Position numbers and translations under genes: made by a program. From contig JAFWDI010000028.1 of NCBI GenBank assembly GCA_017513125.1, positions 45,677-109,676 of the forward strand: DNA of 64,000 nucleotides, given 5' to 3'. The notes beneath the pieces are model-generated. The model did no database searches. It saw nothing but the letters and a program-made list of their open reading frames with translations, and had not been told where the DNA came from. Positions 51,686 through 61,279 of this stretch are shown here, piece after piece (position 1 is the stretch's first letter; every line of letters starts with the position of its first letter). Source of the DNA: Lachnospiraceae bacterium (GTDB lineage Bacteria > Bacillota > Clostridia > Lachnospirales > Lachnospiraceae).

Positions 51686-51744
51686 GTTCGTGGAGCTTTT
51701 CATTCAGAAGACCTATGCTCGATCAACTCGGAAGGAGATCAAAT

Positions 51745-51930
51745 ATGGCTGATACGAATTATGTTTGCGTCTGCTGTCGCGTCACGATGGATGAAGTGAA
51801 GGACGCCGTGAAGAGCGGAGCGAAGACTTTCGAGGAAGTACAGAAGATCACCGGATGCAGCCAGGGCTGCGGCCGCTGCAAGGACGGGATCGTCCGACTG
51901 GTGAATTACCTGGTGCAGACCACGAAGTAA
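51745..51930 (+). CDS. BFD-like [2Fe-2S]-binding protein
   Basis: The 61-residue protein is a single BFD-like domain: VCVCC at residues 7-11 and GCSQGCGRC supply the Cys for a [2Fe-2S] cluster. Free-standing copies act as small redox or iron-handling proteins. GGAAGGAG precedes ATG 51745. It is alone between a promoter and a terminator. Confidence 0.9.
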   Translation: MADTNYVCVCCRVTMDEVKDAVKSGAKTFEEVQKITGCSQGCGRCKDGIVRLVNYLVQTTK

Positions 51931-51958
51931 GCGAAGAACGAAGAGAACAGGTTGACGG

Positions 51959-51984
51959 GCGCGGCCGGACGGCCGCGCTTTTTT
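51959..51984 (+). terminator. Terminator after the BFD-like gene
   Basis: Stem GCGCGGCC/GGCCGCGC with loop GGAC is followed by TTTTTT. Confidence 0.93.
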
Positions 51985-52066
51985 GAAATCAGACGATAAA
52001 AGAGATCACAGCCGGATCATCAGTGAGAGTCATGGCCGGGAGCAGCGCCGGCGGAGAATCAGACCT

Positions 52067-53497
52067 ATGGATCATGTACGGAAAGTCGTGCTGCCGCCCG
52101 ACCGGGAGCCGAAATACCTCGGGATATTTACGAAAGAGAAGGCGTTCTACCGCGCGTTTATCCCGCTTCTTATCATTATCTCGCTCCAGCATCTCGCCGC
52201 TCTGATGGTGAACATGGTGGATAACCTGATGTTGGGCTCCTATACCGAGCTCGCGCTGTCGGGCGCCACGCTGGTGAACCAGATCCACTTCGTGATGCAG
52301 GAACTCTGCAGCGGCATCGGCATGGGCATCGTCGTGCTGGCCTCGCAGTACTGGGGGCAGCAGCGGATCGAACCGATCAAAAAGATCATCTCGATGGGCA
52401 TTAAGATGGCTTTCGTCGTCGGCCTCGTGTTTTTCCTGCTTTCGCAGTTCGCGCCGATGCCTCTGATGCATTTCTTCACGAACGACGCCGCGGTCGCTGC
52501 CGAGGGCGCAAAATATCTCGCGGTGATCGGATGGACATACCTGATCTTTTCGATCTCGAACTCGCTGATGTACTCGCTGCAGAGCGTGCAGACCGCCGCG
52601 ATCGGCACGGTCATGAGCTGCAGCACGATCTGCATCAACCTCGTCCTGAACTACTGCCTGATCTTCGGACATTTCGGGTTCCCGGAGCTCGGAATCGTGG
52701 GCGCGGCCGTTGCCACGCTCGTGAGCCGCTCGGTCGAGCTCGTGATCATTCTGGTCTATGTGCTGTTTATCGATAAGAAGCTGCACATGAAGCTGATCGA
52801 GCTCCTGCGCTTCGACACGACTTATCTGAAGGATTTCCTGCGCGTGGCGATGCCCGTGACATTGTCCGCGTTCCTCTGGGGCATCGCGCAGGCTGCGCAG
52901 TCAGCGGTGCTCGGGCACATCAGCGCGACGACGATCGCGGCGAACAGCATTGCCGTGGTGATCGCAAACGTCTTCGCGGTCTTCGGCATGTCGAACGCCG
53001 GCGCCGCCTCGATCATCATGGGAAAGACCGTCGGTGAAGGCCGGTTCCACGTGATCCGCGCCTACTCGAAGACCATGCAGGGGATCTTCCTGATCATCGG
53101 CGTCTGTACCGGCGTGCTTTTGTTCCTGTTTAAAGACCTGATCGTCGGGTTCTATGCGGTCTCGCCGGAAACGAAAGCGCTCGCGACGAGCTTTCTGATC
53201 GTCCTGAGCGTCACGACCGTCGGATCCTGCTACGAATTCCCGTGCGAGAGCGGAATCATCGCAGGCGGAGGCACGACGAAATACGCGCCGCTCGTGGATA
53301 ATCTTTTCATGTGGCTCTGGACCATCCCGGCTTCGGCGATCAGCGCGTTCGTGTTCCATGTGCCGCCGGTCGTGACGTTCATGATTCTGAAGTCCGACCA
53401 GCTGTTCAAGTGCATCCCGAACTCCATCGTCACGAACCGGTACCGCTGGGTGCGGATCCTGACGAAAGACGATCCGCCGGAGGCGGAGCAGACCTGA
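52067..53497 (+). CDS. MATE-family efflux transporter, second copy
   Basis: The 476-residue protein has about twelve helices with the MATE two-fold layout (IPLLIIISLQHLAALMVNMV; LASQYWGQ; VAMPVTLSAFLWGIAQAAQS). It starts with a basic 30-residue cytosolic segment. ATG 52067 is nine bases after CGGAGA; the frame is open upstream into the preceding terminator, so a longer form is unlikely. The substrate is unknown. It is quite different in sequence from the first MATE gene. Confidence 0.92.
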   Translation: MDHVRKVVLPPDREPKYLGIFTKEKAFYRAFIPLLIIISLQHLAALMVNMVDNLMLGSYTELALSGATLVNQIHFVMQELCSGIGMGIVVLASQYWGQQRIEPIKKIISMGIKMAFVVGLVFFLLSQFAPMPLMHFFTNDAAVAAEGAKYLAVIGWTYLIFSISNSLMYSLQSVQTAAIGTVMSCSTICINLVLNYCLIFGHFGFPELGIVGAAVATLVSRSVELVIILVYVLFIDKKLHMKLIELLRFDTTYLKDFLRVAMPVTLSAFLWGIAQAAQSAVLGHISATTIAANSIAVVIANVFAVFGMSNAGAASIIMGKTVGEGRFHVIRAYSKTMQGIFLIIGVCTGVLLFLFKDLIVGFYAVSPETKALATSFLIVLSVTTVGSCYEFPCESGIIAGGGTTKYAPLVDNLFMWLWTIPASAISAFVFHVPPVVTFMILKSDQLFKCIPNSIVTNRYRWVRILTKDDPPEAEQT

Positions 53498-53571
53498 ATA
53501 CCGTCAGGCGGATGACCTGAGACCACAGATATCGTAAACTGCGAATAAGGGTAAGGAAAGGAAGAGCAAGT

Positions 53572-55545
53572 ATGGGATCGAAATACACACATGTCTTTGA
53601 GCCGTTTACCATCCGGGGCGTGACATTTAAGAACCGCATCATCAACTCCCCCGGCGTACCCGGGCTGGCCTCGAACGACGGATGTTCCACGCCTCAGCTG
53701 AGGGATTATCATGCCGCGTACGCGCGCGGCGGCGCCGCGGTCGTTACGATCGGAAACGCCTCGATCGACGGGCAGAATTACCGCGATGAGTCGCGTCAGA
53801 TCGACCTGACGAATCCCCGCACCTGGATCAGCCTGAACGAGCTGGTCGAGGGCATCGAGCGCTACGGCGCGGTCGCGAACATCGAGATCAACCACCCCGG
53901 CATGCATGTCCCGAACGATCCGGACCGCGTGAAAAAGCCGCCGATCGGACCTTCGAAATGCATCAATGCCCACGGGGTCGAAGTCGTCGAGATGGACCAT
54001 GAGATGATCGCGCAGGTCCAGGACGCTTTCGCGGCGGCGGCATTGAATCTGAAAAAGGCCGGCTTCCGCATGATCATGATCCACGGCGCGCACGGAAACC
54101 TGCTGCCGCAGTTCGTCTCCCCGTTTACGAACCACCGCACCGACGAGTACGGCGGAAGCCTGGAGAACCGCGCCCGCTTCGTGATCGAGACTCTGGACAA
54201 GGTCCGTGCGGCGGTCGGCGACGACATGGTCATCGAGTACCGCATTGCGGCGGAAGAGTATGCTGAAAACGGCATGCATATCGAGGACACGATCGAATTC
54301 GTGAAGATGATCGAAGATAAGATCGACCTGCTGCATGTTTCGTCGGGCATGGTCCACGTCCTTGAGTACGTCCGCTTCATGATCGCTCCGACCTATGAGG
54401 AGCACTGCATCAATGTCAAGTACGCGCGCGCTCTGAAACAGGCCGGAATCAAGGTACCGCTGTCGGTCGTCGGCTCGATCATGAACATCGAAAATGCCGA
54501 GAAGATCCTCGCGGCCGGCGACGCCGACATGGTCGCGATGTTCCGTCCGTTCATGGCGGACCCGAACCTCGTGAAAAAGTGCGCGAGAAATCACCCCGAG
54601 GACGTCGCGCCCTGCATGCGCTGCAGCTACCACGGCCGCATCATTAAGAACCAGGTCGTCGGCTGCGCGGTGAACCCGATGCAGGGCCGCGAGAGCGAGT
54701 TCCCTGGCGGACTGGTTCCGCAGACGCGCGTAAAGAAGAAAGTCGCGGTCATCGGCGGAGGACCCGGCGGCATGCAGGCGGCGCGCACCGCGACCGAAGC
54801 CGGACACGAGGTCGTTCTGTTCGAGAAAGCCGGCCGCCTTGGCGGAAACATGATTCCGGTCGGCTGGCTCGAAATGAAGGTCGACCTGCATAACTATTAT
54901 GCCTATGCGGTCCGGCAGACCGAGAAGTGCGGCTGTGAGATCCGGCTGAACACGACGGCTACGCCGGAGATGATCGAGGCGGAAGGGTTCGATGCGGTCA
55001 TCGTCGCGATCGGCGCGGACCATACCTTCCCGCCGATCCCCGGCATCGAGCGCGCGGCGTGGTCGCCGGACGCGGATATGGGAAATGTCGAGGTGGGTCA
55101 GGATGTCGTGATCATCGGCGGAGGACAGGTCGGTTACGAGACCGCGATCGACCAGGGAAGGAAAGGAAAGAACGTTACGATCGTCGATATCCTTCCGCTG
55201 GATAAGCTGCCCACCGGAGCCGGCATCCGGAACGTGTCTTCCGCGGCGATCAGCATCGTGAACCACGCGCAGGCAGCCGGAGTCCGCGAGTGCGCCGAGG
55301 TGAAGATCCGCGAGATCACCACCGACAGCGTCATCGTGGAGCACGCGGACGGCAGCGTGGAGACGATCAAAGCCGATACGGTCCTCGTGGCGGCCGGCAT
55401 GAAGCCGAGGAAGGCCGAAGCGGAGACATTCCGCCATGTGATCGCAGAGACCGACGTCTATTACGTCGGCGACGTCGTGGCGCCGCGAAACATCGGTTTT
55501 GCGGTGAACGAGGGCTTTAATGCCGCGCTCGCGCTGAACGAGTGA
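53572..55545 (+). CDS. Old-yellow-enzyme family NAD(P)H:flavin oxidoreductase with FAD domain
   Basis: The 657-residue protein joins an FMN-binding barrel (EPFTIRGVTFKNRIINSPG; IHGAHGNLLPQFVSP; NHRTDEYGGSLENRARF) to an FAD/NAD part (VAVIGGGPGGMQAAR; VVIIGGGQVGYETA), the arrangement of 2,4-dienoyl-CoA and 2-enoate reductases. The [4Fe-4S] site reads C348-x2-C351, Gly at the usual third position (355) and C365, so one ligand appears missing. The substrate is unknown; enoates or steroid/bile-acid-like enones are possible. Clean AAGGAAAGGA site. Confidence 0.9.
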   Translation: MGSKYTHVFEPFTIRGVTFKNRIINSPGVPGLASNDGCSTPQLRDYHAAYARGGAAVVTIGNASIDGQNYRDESRQIDLTNPRTWISLNELVEGIERYGAVANIEINHPGMHVPNDPDRVKKPPIGPSKCINAHGVEVVEMDHEMIAQVQDAFAAAALNLKKAGFRMIMIHGAHGNLLPQFVSPFTNHRTDEYGGSLENRARFVIETLDKVRAAVGDDMVIEYRIAAEEYAENGMHIEDTIEFVKMIEDKIDLLHVSSGMVHVLEYVRFMIAPTYEEHCINVKYARALKQAGIKVPLSVVGSIMNIENAEKILAAGDADMVAMFRPFMADPNLVKKCARNHPEDVAPCMRCSYHGRIIKNQVVGCAVNPMQGRESEFPGGLVPQTRVKKKVAVIGGGPGGMQAARTATEAGHEVVLFEKAGRLGGNMIPVGWLEMKVDLHNYYAYAVRQTEKCGCEIRLNTTATPEMIEAEGFDAVIVAIGADHTFPPIPGIERAAWSPDADMGNVEVGQDVVIIGGGQVGYETAIDQGRKGKNVTIVDILPLDKLPTGAGIRNVSSAAISIVNHAQAAGVRECAEVKIREITTDSVIVEHADGSVETIKADTVLVAAGMKPRKAEAETFRHVIAETDVYYVGDVVAPRNIGFAVNEGFNAALALNE

Positions 55546-55605
55546 CGAAATCTCCCGAAACTCCCGAAAAACCGTGGTTTTTCCGCGCTTTTTCGCAAAA
55601 AACGC

Positions 55606-55634
55606 TTGCCATAAACATAAAGCAGTGTTAAATT
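55606..55634 (+). promoter_or_regulatory. Promoter of the rimP-nusA-infB operon
   Basis: TTGCCA (55606-55611) and TAAATT (55629-55634) are 17 bases apart, with TG just before the -10 (TGTTAAATT). It lies about 100 bases before rimP and upstream of a leader terminator. Confidence 0.6.
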
Positions 55635-55656
55635 ACTGTTGCATTAAGTAACTCTG

Positions 55657-55685
55657 AAAGGTGGACCCGGAAGGGCCCACCTTTT
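55657..55685 (+). terminator. Terminator-like hairpin in the rimP leader (possible attenuator)
   Basis: AAAGGTGG-A-CCC pairs with GGG-C-CCACCTTT around a GGAA loop, followed by TTTT. It lies between the promoter and rimP, so it would stop transcription before the operon unless read through. Confidence 0.7.
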
Positions 55686-55734
55686 CGATAGTATTTGCGC
55701 GGGGCCGTGCAGGCCGCGCGCGCCGGAGGACGAT

Positions 55735-56199
55735 ATGAGCAAACGGACGGACATTGAAGCCCGCACCGAAAAACTGCTCGAGCCCATCATGGAGGAGAAC
55801 CGCTTCGAGATGGTGGACGTCGAGTATGTGAAGGAAGGCGGAAATTATTATCTGCGGGCCTACATTGACAAGGAAAACGGCATCACGATCGACGACTGCG
55901 AACTCGTGAGCCGCGCGCTGGAGGCGAAACTCGACGAGGAAGACTTCATCGACGACGCGTACATCCTGGAGATCAGCTCTCCCGGGCTCGGGCGGGCGCT
56001 GAAGAAGGACCGGGACCTGCAGCGCAGCATCGGGAAGGAAGTCGATGTAAAGCTGTTCTCGGCCGTGGACGGGCAGAAAGCACTGACCGGGATCCTCGCG
56101 GCATGGAACGACACGGAGATCACGCTGGATCTCGAGGGTGAAGAGACGGTCCTGAAGCGGGACAACATCGCCCAGATCCGACTGTCATTTACTTTTTGA
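55735..56199 (+). CDS. rimP: Ribosome maturation factor RimP
   Basis: RimP helps 30S subunit maturation. The 154-residue protein has MVDVEYVKEGGNYYLRAYID, the CELVSRALEAKLDEED segment and LEISSPGLGRAL, and a C-terminal SH3-like domain. It opens the classic translation operon, 21 bases before nusA. Confidence 0.95.
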   Translation: MSKRTDIEARTEKLLEPIMEENRFEMVDVEYVKEGGNYYLRAYIDKENGITIDDCELVSRALEAKLDEEDFIDDAYILEISSPGLGRALKKDRDLQRSIGKEVDVKLFSAVDGQKALTGILAAWNDTEITLDLEGEETVLKRDNIAQIRLSFTF

Positions 56200-56220
56200 T
56201 CATTTTAGGAGGAAAAAACC

Positions 56221-57435
56221 GTGAATACCGAACTGATGGAAGCTCTGAATATCCTCGAGAAGGAAAAGGATATTAACCGTGAGGTCCTGCTGGAGGCGAT
56301 CGAGAATTCTCTTCTGAGCGCCTGCAAACAGCAGTACGGAAAGAGCGATAATATCAAGGTCAGCATCGACCGCGAGACCTGCGATTTTCACGTTTGCGCG
56401 ATGAAGAACGTCGTCGAAGAGGTAGAGGATCCGGCGCTGGAGATCAGCCTGGACGAGGCGCGGAAGCTCGACCCGTCGCTGGGCCTGGGCGACGTGGCGC
56501 AGATCGAGCTCGAGATGATGAACTTCGGCCGCATCGCCGCGCAGAAGGCGAAGAGCGTGATCCTCCAGAAGATCACAGAGGAGGAGCGCTCCTCCCTGCT
56601 TTCGTATTATAAGGAACTCGAGCATCAGATCGTGACCGGCGTCGTGCAGAGACGCATGGGCAAAAACGTCAGCGTGAATATCGGCCGCGCGGATGCGGTC
56701 CTGAACGAGCGTGAGCAGATCCGCGGCGAGTCCTACCGCCAGGGAGACCGCGTGAAGGTCTACATCGTGGATGTGCGCGACCTGCCGAAGGGACCGAAGA
56801 TCCTCGTGTCCCGCACGCATCCCGAACTGGTGCGCCGCCTGTTCGAGGCGGAGGTCTCCGAGGTCCGCGAGGGCATCGTCGAGATCAAGGGCATCAGCCG
56901 CGAGGCCGGCAGCCGCACGAAGATCACGGTGTGGTCGAACGACCCGAACGTGGATCCAATCGGTGCCTGTGTCGGTGTGAACGGTACCCGTGTCAATGCC
57001 GTCGTGAATGAACTGAACGGCGAAAAGATCGACATCATCCCCTGGGATGAGAACTCCGCGATCCTGATCGAGAACGCCCTGAGCCCTGCCAGAGTCCTGG
57101 TGGTCCTCGCGGATGACGACGAGAAGGAAGCGACGGTCATCGTGCCCGATCATCAGCTGTCGCTCGCGATCGGCAAGGAAGGCCAGAACGTCCGCCTGGC
57201 GGCCAGACTGACCGGATTTAAGATCGATATTAAGAGCGAGAGCCAGGCCAGAGACCTGCTCGAGGAGATCGGTTACTACGAGATGGAAGGCGGCGTCTAC
57301 GACGACTTCGGCGAGTATTACACCGAAGACGGCGAGTATTCCGAGGAGGAGTACCAGGAAGACGGCGAGTATTCCGAGGAGTATGCTGAGGGATACGCCG
57401 AAGACGGCGAAGCGCCCGCGGAAGGCGAAGCCTGA
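56221..57435 (+). CDS. nusA: Transcription termination/antitermination factor NusA
   Basis: NusA binds RNA polymerase and RNA to control pausing and termination. The 404-residue protein has the N-terminal domain, an S1 domain (GVVQRRMGKNVSVNIG), and two KH domains (DPIGACVGVNGTRVNAVV; LSLAIGKEGQNVRLAARL). It starts at GTG 56221 after AGGAGGAAAA. After the KH2 domain there is an unusual 50-residue Tyr/Glu/Asp repeat tail (EDGEYSEEEYQEDGEYSEEY) instead of further folded domains. Confidence 0.97.
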   Translation: MNTELMEALNILEKEKDINREVLLEAIENSLLSACKQQYGKSDNIKVSIDRETCDFHVCAMKNVVEEVEDPALEISLDEARKLDPSLGLGDVAQIELEMMNFGRIAAQKAKSVILQKITEEERSSLLSYYKELEHQIVTGVVQRRMGKNVSVNIGRADAVLNEREQIRGESYRQGDRVKVYIVDVRDLPKGPKILVSRTHPELVRRLFEAEVSEVREGIVEIKGISREAGSRTKITVWSNDPNVDPIGACVGVNGTRVNAVVNELNGEKIDIIPWDENSAILIENALSPARVLVVLADDDEKEATVIVPDHQLSLAIGKEGQNVRLAARLTGFKIDIKSESQARDLLEEIGYYEMEGGVYDDFGEYYTEDGEYSEEEYQEDGEYSEEYAEGYAEDGEAPAEGEA

Positions 57436-57459
57436 TCGGAGGAACGGTAAACGAGCGCG

Positions 57460-57732
57460 ATGTCTGCAGAGAAGAGACAGCCGCAGCGGACCTGTGTCGG
57501 CTGCCGTGAAACGAAAGATAAGAGTGAGCTGGTTCGGATCGTACGGACCCCGGAGGGAACGGTCGAGACCGACCCGTCGGGCCGGAAGAACGGACGCGGC
57601 GCGTATGTCTGCGCAGGCGGCGAGTGCCTGAAGAAAGCATTGAAAAAAGGAGCCCTGGACGCGGCGTTCCGGATGAAGATCACGGAAGAGGACGCGGAAC
57701 GGCTCACGGAGGAGATGAAGCGCCTTGGATGA
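57460..57732 (+). CDS. ylxR: YlxR-family RNA-binding protein (RnpM)
   Basis: The 90-residue protein has the YlxR signature RTCVGCRETKDKSELVRIVR and GRGAYVC. The B. subtilis member (RnpM) binds RNase P RNA. It is always in this operon position in Firmicutes, between nusA and ylxQ, and overlaps ylxQ by eight bases. Confidence 0.93.
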   Translation: MSAEKRQPQRTCVGCRETKDKSELVRIVRTPEGTVETDPSGRKNGRGAYVCAGGECLKKALKKGALDAAFRMKITEEDAERLTEEMKRLG

Positions 57733-58042
57733 GAAGAAGATCTGGTCCATGTTCGGCCTGGCGAAGCGCGCGGGCCGCGTCGAAACCGGGTCCCTGCCGG
57801 TGGAAAAGTGTATTAAGGCTTACCGCGCCTTCCTCGTGGTGGTCGCGGCCGACGCCTCGGACCGCACGAAGAAAGACCTGAGGAACATGTGCGGTTTCCG
57901 GGATATCGAACTGGCGGAATTCGGAACCAAGGAAGCGCTCGGGCATGCGCTCGGCGCGGGTGCGGAACGGTCCGCGGCAGCGGTCACGGACGAAGGTTTC
58001 GCGGCCCGCATTCAGAAGATGATCGAAGAGTATTCAGTTTAA
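57725..58042 (+). CDS. ylxQ: L7Ae/YlxQ-family ribosomal-type protein
   Basis: The 105-residue protein is an L7Ae-like kink-turn RNA-binding protein (MFGLAKRAGRVETGS; VVVAADASDRTKKDL). The start is TTG 57725: the nearby ATG at 57729 is out of frame. It follows ylxR with translational overlap and precedes infB by 12 bases. Confidence 0.9.
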   Translation: MDEKKIWSMFGLAKRAGRVETGSLPVEKCIKAYRAFLVVVAADASDRTKKDLRNMCGFRDIELAEFGTKEALGHALGAGAERSAAAVTDEGFAARIQKMIEEYSV

Positions 58043-58054
58043 GGAGGTCAAGGC

Positions 58055-60805
58055 TTGGCAACTGAGAATGTGAATAATAACGGTAATGAAGCTGCTCCCA
58101 AGAAAAAGAAGATCACTGCGGTCTTCCGCCCGAACACGCAGGGCGGCCCCCGCAGAGGCGGAGCCGGAAGACCCGGCGGCGGAAGACCCGCCGGCAGCCG
58201 TCCGGACGGCAGGGGGAAGGCACCTTCGGATAAGGCGCCCGCCCGCCGGCCTATCACCGCGAAGTCTCCAGACCAGATCCGGGACCGCGCGGCGGCTCAT
58301 AATGCCGAAAAACAGGATGAACTTTACGCCGAGACCCTCCGCAGAAACGCTGAGGAGAAAGCGGCTGCCCTGAAGGCTGCGGAAGAGGAGAAGGCGGCGG
58401 CTACCGCTGCGGCAGAAGCTTCTGCGAAGGCTGCGGAGACACCCGCGGCGGAGACGCCTGCGGCAGAGAGCACCGCTCCCGAAGCTGCGGTCGAGGCTGC
58501 TGCGCCCGCTGCCAAGGCTCCCGCACCGGCGGCTCAGCCCGAGACTGCTGAGGCTCCCGCCCGCCGTCCCGCGGCAGGCACTGCACGCGAACCCGGCAGA
58601 GCTCCGCGTGAGCCCAGACCCGCAGGGACCGGACGCCCCGCAGGCGGCCAGGGAAGATCCGCAGGGACCGGACGTCCCGCGGGCGGCCAGGGAAGACCCG
58701 CAGGGACCGGACGTCCCGCGGGCGGTCAGGGAAGACCCGCAGGAACCGGCAGGCCGGCAGGCCCCGGACGCCCCGCAGGCGGTCAGGGAAGACCGCAGGG
58801 CGCCGGACGTCCCGCAGGCGGCCAGGGCGGATTCCGCAGACCCGCAGGCGGCGGAGCTCCCGCGCAGGGCGGCCCTTCGGGCGGTGCGCAGGGCAGAGGC
58901 AGCCAGAATCGCAGAGGCGGTCAGAATACCCGCGGCGCCGGCGACCGCAGAGGTCGGAATATCGAGGATAAAGAGAACCTGAAGGGCCTGACGAAGAAGC
59001 AGAACCGCAAGGGCGCCTTCCAGAAGCCTGTCGTGAAGCAGGAGGAGAAGATCAAAACGATCACGCTGCCTGAGACCATCACGATCAAGGCCCTCGCGGA
59101 GATGATGAAGATCCCCGCGGCGCAGATCATTAAGAAGCTCTTCCTCGCCGGACAGGTCGTGACCCTGAACCAGGAAGTCGACTACGAGACCGCCGAAGAG
59201 ATTGCGGTCGAGTACGACATCCTCTGCGAGAAGGAAGAGAAGATCGACGTCATTGCCGAGCTTCTGAAAGATATCGAAGATCCCGAAGAGACCCTGCAGC
59301 CCAGACCCCCGGTGGTCTGCGTCATGGGTCATGTCGACCACGGCAAGACCTCCCTGCTCGACGCGATCCGGAACACGAACGTGATCTCGCGCGAGGCGGG
59401 CGGCATCACGCAGCACATCGGCGCGTACATGGTGAATATCAACGACCACGATATCACCTTCCTGGATACGCCCGGTCATGAGGCGTTCACCGCCATGCGT
59501 ATGCGCGGCGCGAAGTCGACCGATATCGCGGTCCTCGTCGTAGCGGCGGACGACGGCGTCATGCCCCAGACCGTCGAGGCGATCAACCACGCGAAGGCCG
59601 CCGAGGTCGAGATCATCGTCGCGATCAATAAGATCGATAAGCCCAGCGCGAACGTCGACCGCGTCATGCAGGAGCTGACCGAGTATGAGCTGATCCCCGA
59701 GGAGTGGGGCGGCAGCACGATCTTCTGCCCGGTCTCCGCGAAGACCGGCGAGGGTCTCGAGAACCTGCTCGAGATGATCCTCCTGACCGCGGACGTGAAG
59801 GAGCTCCGCGCGAACCCCGACCGCGCCGTCAGAGGCCTGGTCCTCGAGGCGCGCCTGGACCGCGGCAAGGGCCCGGTGGCTTCCGTGCTGGTCCAGAAGG
59901 GCACGCTGCATATCGGCGATTACGTTGCGGCGGGCGCCTGCTCCGGCAAGGTCCGCGCGATGATCAATGACAAGGGCGAGAAGGTCAGCGTCGCCGGCCC
60001 TTCGGTCCCCGTCGAGATCCAGGGTCTGAACGACGTCCCCGGCGCGGGCGAGATCATCGTCTCGCTGCCGTCGGATAAGGAAGCGAAGAACTACGCCGCC
60101 GCCTTCATCAGCGAGGGACGCGAGAAGCTGATCGAGGAGACCCGCACGAAGATGTCGCTCGACGATCTGTTTAATCAGATCAAGGAAGGAAACCTGAAGG
60201 ATCTGAACCTGATCGTGAAGGCCGACGTCCAGGGCTCCGTCGAAGCGCTGAAGACCAGCCTTCTGAAGCTCTCGAACGAGGAAGTGGTCGTGAAGATCAT
60301 CCACTCGGGCGTGGGCGCGATCAACGAGTCCGACGTGACGCTGGCGGCCACTTCGAGCGCGATCATCATCGGCTTCAACGTAAAGCCGGACAACACCGCG
60401 AAGTCCATCGCGGATCAGGAAAAGGTCGACATCCGCCTGTACAACGTCATCTACCAGGCCATCGACGACGTCGAAGCCGCGATGAAGGGCATGCTGACCC
60501 CGATCTACGAGGAGCGCGTCATCGGCCACGGCGAGGTTCGCATGACGTTCAAGGCTTCGGGCGTGGGCATCATCGCCGGTTCCTACGTCACCGACGGCGA
60601 GGTCACCTCGAACTCGTCGGCGCGGGTGACGAGAGACGGCGAGCAGATCTTCGACGGAAAGATCGCTTCCCTGAAGCGCTTCAAGGATGACGTGAAGAAG
60701 GTCGCGAAGGGCTATGAGTGCGGCATCGTGTTCGAGGGCTTCACCGACCTGCAGGAAGGCGACCAGTTCGAAGTTTACACGATGGTCGAGGTGCCCCGCA
60801 CCTGA
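58055..60805 (+). CDS. infB: Translation initiation factor IF-2
   Basis: IF-2 brings initiator tRNA to the 30S subunit. The 916-residue protein starts at TTG 58055 (AAGGAGG seven bases upstream). Residues about 1-310 are low-complexity: an Ala/Glu-rich helical part (about 95-165), then Gly/Arg/Pro/Gln repeats (about 188-260). The IF2_N segment ([20 protein letters not shown]) precedes the GTPase ([26 protein letters not shown]) and the C-terminal tRNA-binding domains. Confidence 0.97.
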   Translation: MATENVNNNGNEAAPKKKKITAVFRPNTQGGPRRGGAGRPGGGRPAGSRPDGRGKAPSDKAPARRPITAKSPDQIRDRAAAHNAEKQDELYAETLRRNAEEKAAALKAAEEEKAAATAAAEASAKAAETPAAETPAAESTAPEAAVEAAAPAAKAPAPAAQPETAEAPARRPAAGTAREPGRAPREPRPAGTGRPAGGQGRSAGTGRPAGGQGRPAGTGRPAGGQGRPAGTGRPAGPGRPAGGQGRPQGAGRPAGGQGGFRRPAGGGAPAQGGPSGGAQGRGSQNRRGGQNTRGAGDRRGRNIEDKENLKGLTKKQNRKGAFQKPVVKQEEKIKTITLPETITIKALAEMMKIPAAQIIKKLFLAGQVVTLNQEVDYETAEEIAVEYDILCEKEEKIDVIAELLKDIEDPEETLQPRPPVVCVMGHVDHGKTSLLDAIRNTNVISREAGGITQHIGAYMVNINDHDITFLDTPGHEAFTAMRMRGAKSTDIAVLVVAADDGVMPQTVEAINHAKAAEVEIIVAINKIDKPSANVDRVMQELTEYELIPEEWGGSTIFCPVSAKTGEGLENLLEMILLTADVKELRANPDRAVRGLVLEARLDRGKGPVASVLVQKGTLHIGDYVAAGACSGKVRAMINDKGEKVSVAGPSVPVEIQGLNDVPGAGEIIVSLPSDKEAKNYAAAFISEGREKLIEETRTKMSLDDLFNQIKEGNLKDLNLIVKADVQGSVEALKTSLLKLSNEEVVVKIIHSGVGAINESDVTLAATSSAIIIGFNVKPDNTAKSIADQEKVDIRLYNVIYQAIDDVEAAMKGMLTPIYEERVIGHGEVRMTFKASGVGIIAGSYVTDGEVTSNSSARVTRDGEQIFDGKIASLKRFKDDVKKVAKGYECGIVFEGFTDLQEGDQFEVYTMVEVPRT
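58615..58835 (+). repeat. In-frame repeats encoding the IF-2 RPAG/GGQG tract
   Basis: About six imperfect copies of a 39-base unit encode [17 protein letters not shown] peptide. Copies vary at third positions, so the peptide rather than the DNA is conserved. Confidence 0.8.
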
Positions 60806-60865
60806 CGCGGGTTCGCCAGGCCGGCGCCGGACGTTATCTGCCCGGCGGCGCGGCGGAGATAAGAC

Positions 60866-61279
60866 ATGAAAAAGAACAGTGTGAAAAACCACAGACTGAA
60901 CGCGCAGGTCCAGCGTGACCTGAGCGAGATCATCCGCTCCCTGAGCGATCCGGGAGTCAGCCCGATGACCACGGTCACCCGCGTGGAGATCACGCCCGAC
61001 CTGAAGTTCGGGAAGGTCTACATCAGTGTGATCGGGTCCGAGGAAGACCTCGACGAGACGATGGCGGGCATTAAGCGCGCGGCGGGCTATATCCGCCGCG
61101 AGCTCGCTCACACGGCGAACCTCCGCATCACTCCGGAGCTGACGTTCGTCCCGGACCGTTCGATCGCCGAGGGGATCCGGATGGCCGCGAGAATCGACGC
61201 GGTCCTGGCGGAGGACGCTCCGGCGGAAGAGGACGCGCCGCAGGAAGCGGATAAGCCGGAAACAGAGGACGCGGAATGA
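60866..61279 (+). CDS. rbfA: Ribosome-binding factor A
   Basis: RbfA binds the 30S subunit during 16S 5'-end maturation and cold adaptation. The 137-residue protein shows RLNAQVQRDLSEIIRSLSDP, TRVEITPDLKFGKVYISV and LRITPELTFVPD, followed by an acidic tail. It overlaps the next gene by four bases (ATGA). Confidence 0.96.
   Translation: MKKNSVKNHRLNAQVQRDLSEIIRSLSDPGVSPMTTVTRVEITPDLKFGKVYISVIGSEEDLDETMAGIKRAAGYIRRELAHTANLRITPELTFVPDRSIAEGIRMAARIDAVLAEDAPAEEDAPQEADKPETEDAE

Noticed and set aside
58615..58835. Repeats in infB considered as a CRISPR array or tandem-repeat locus
   Set aside because: They are in frame, imperfect at third positions and have no unique spacers, so they are protein low-complexity coding.
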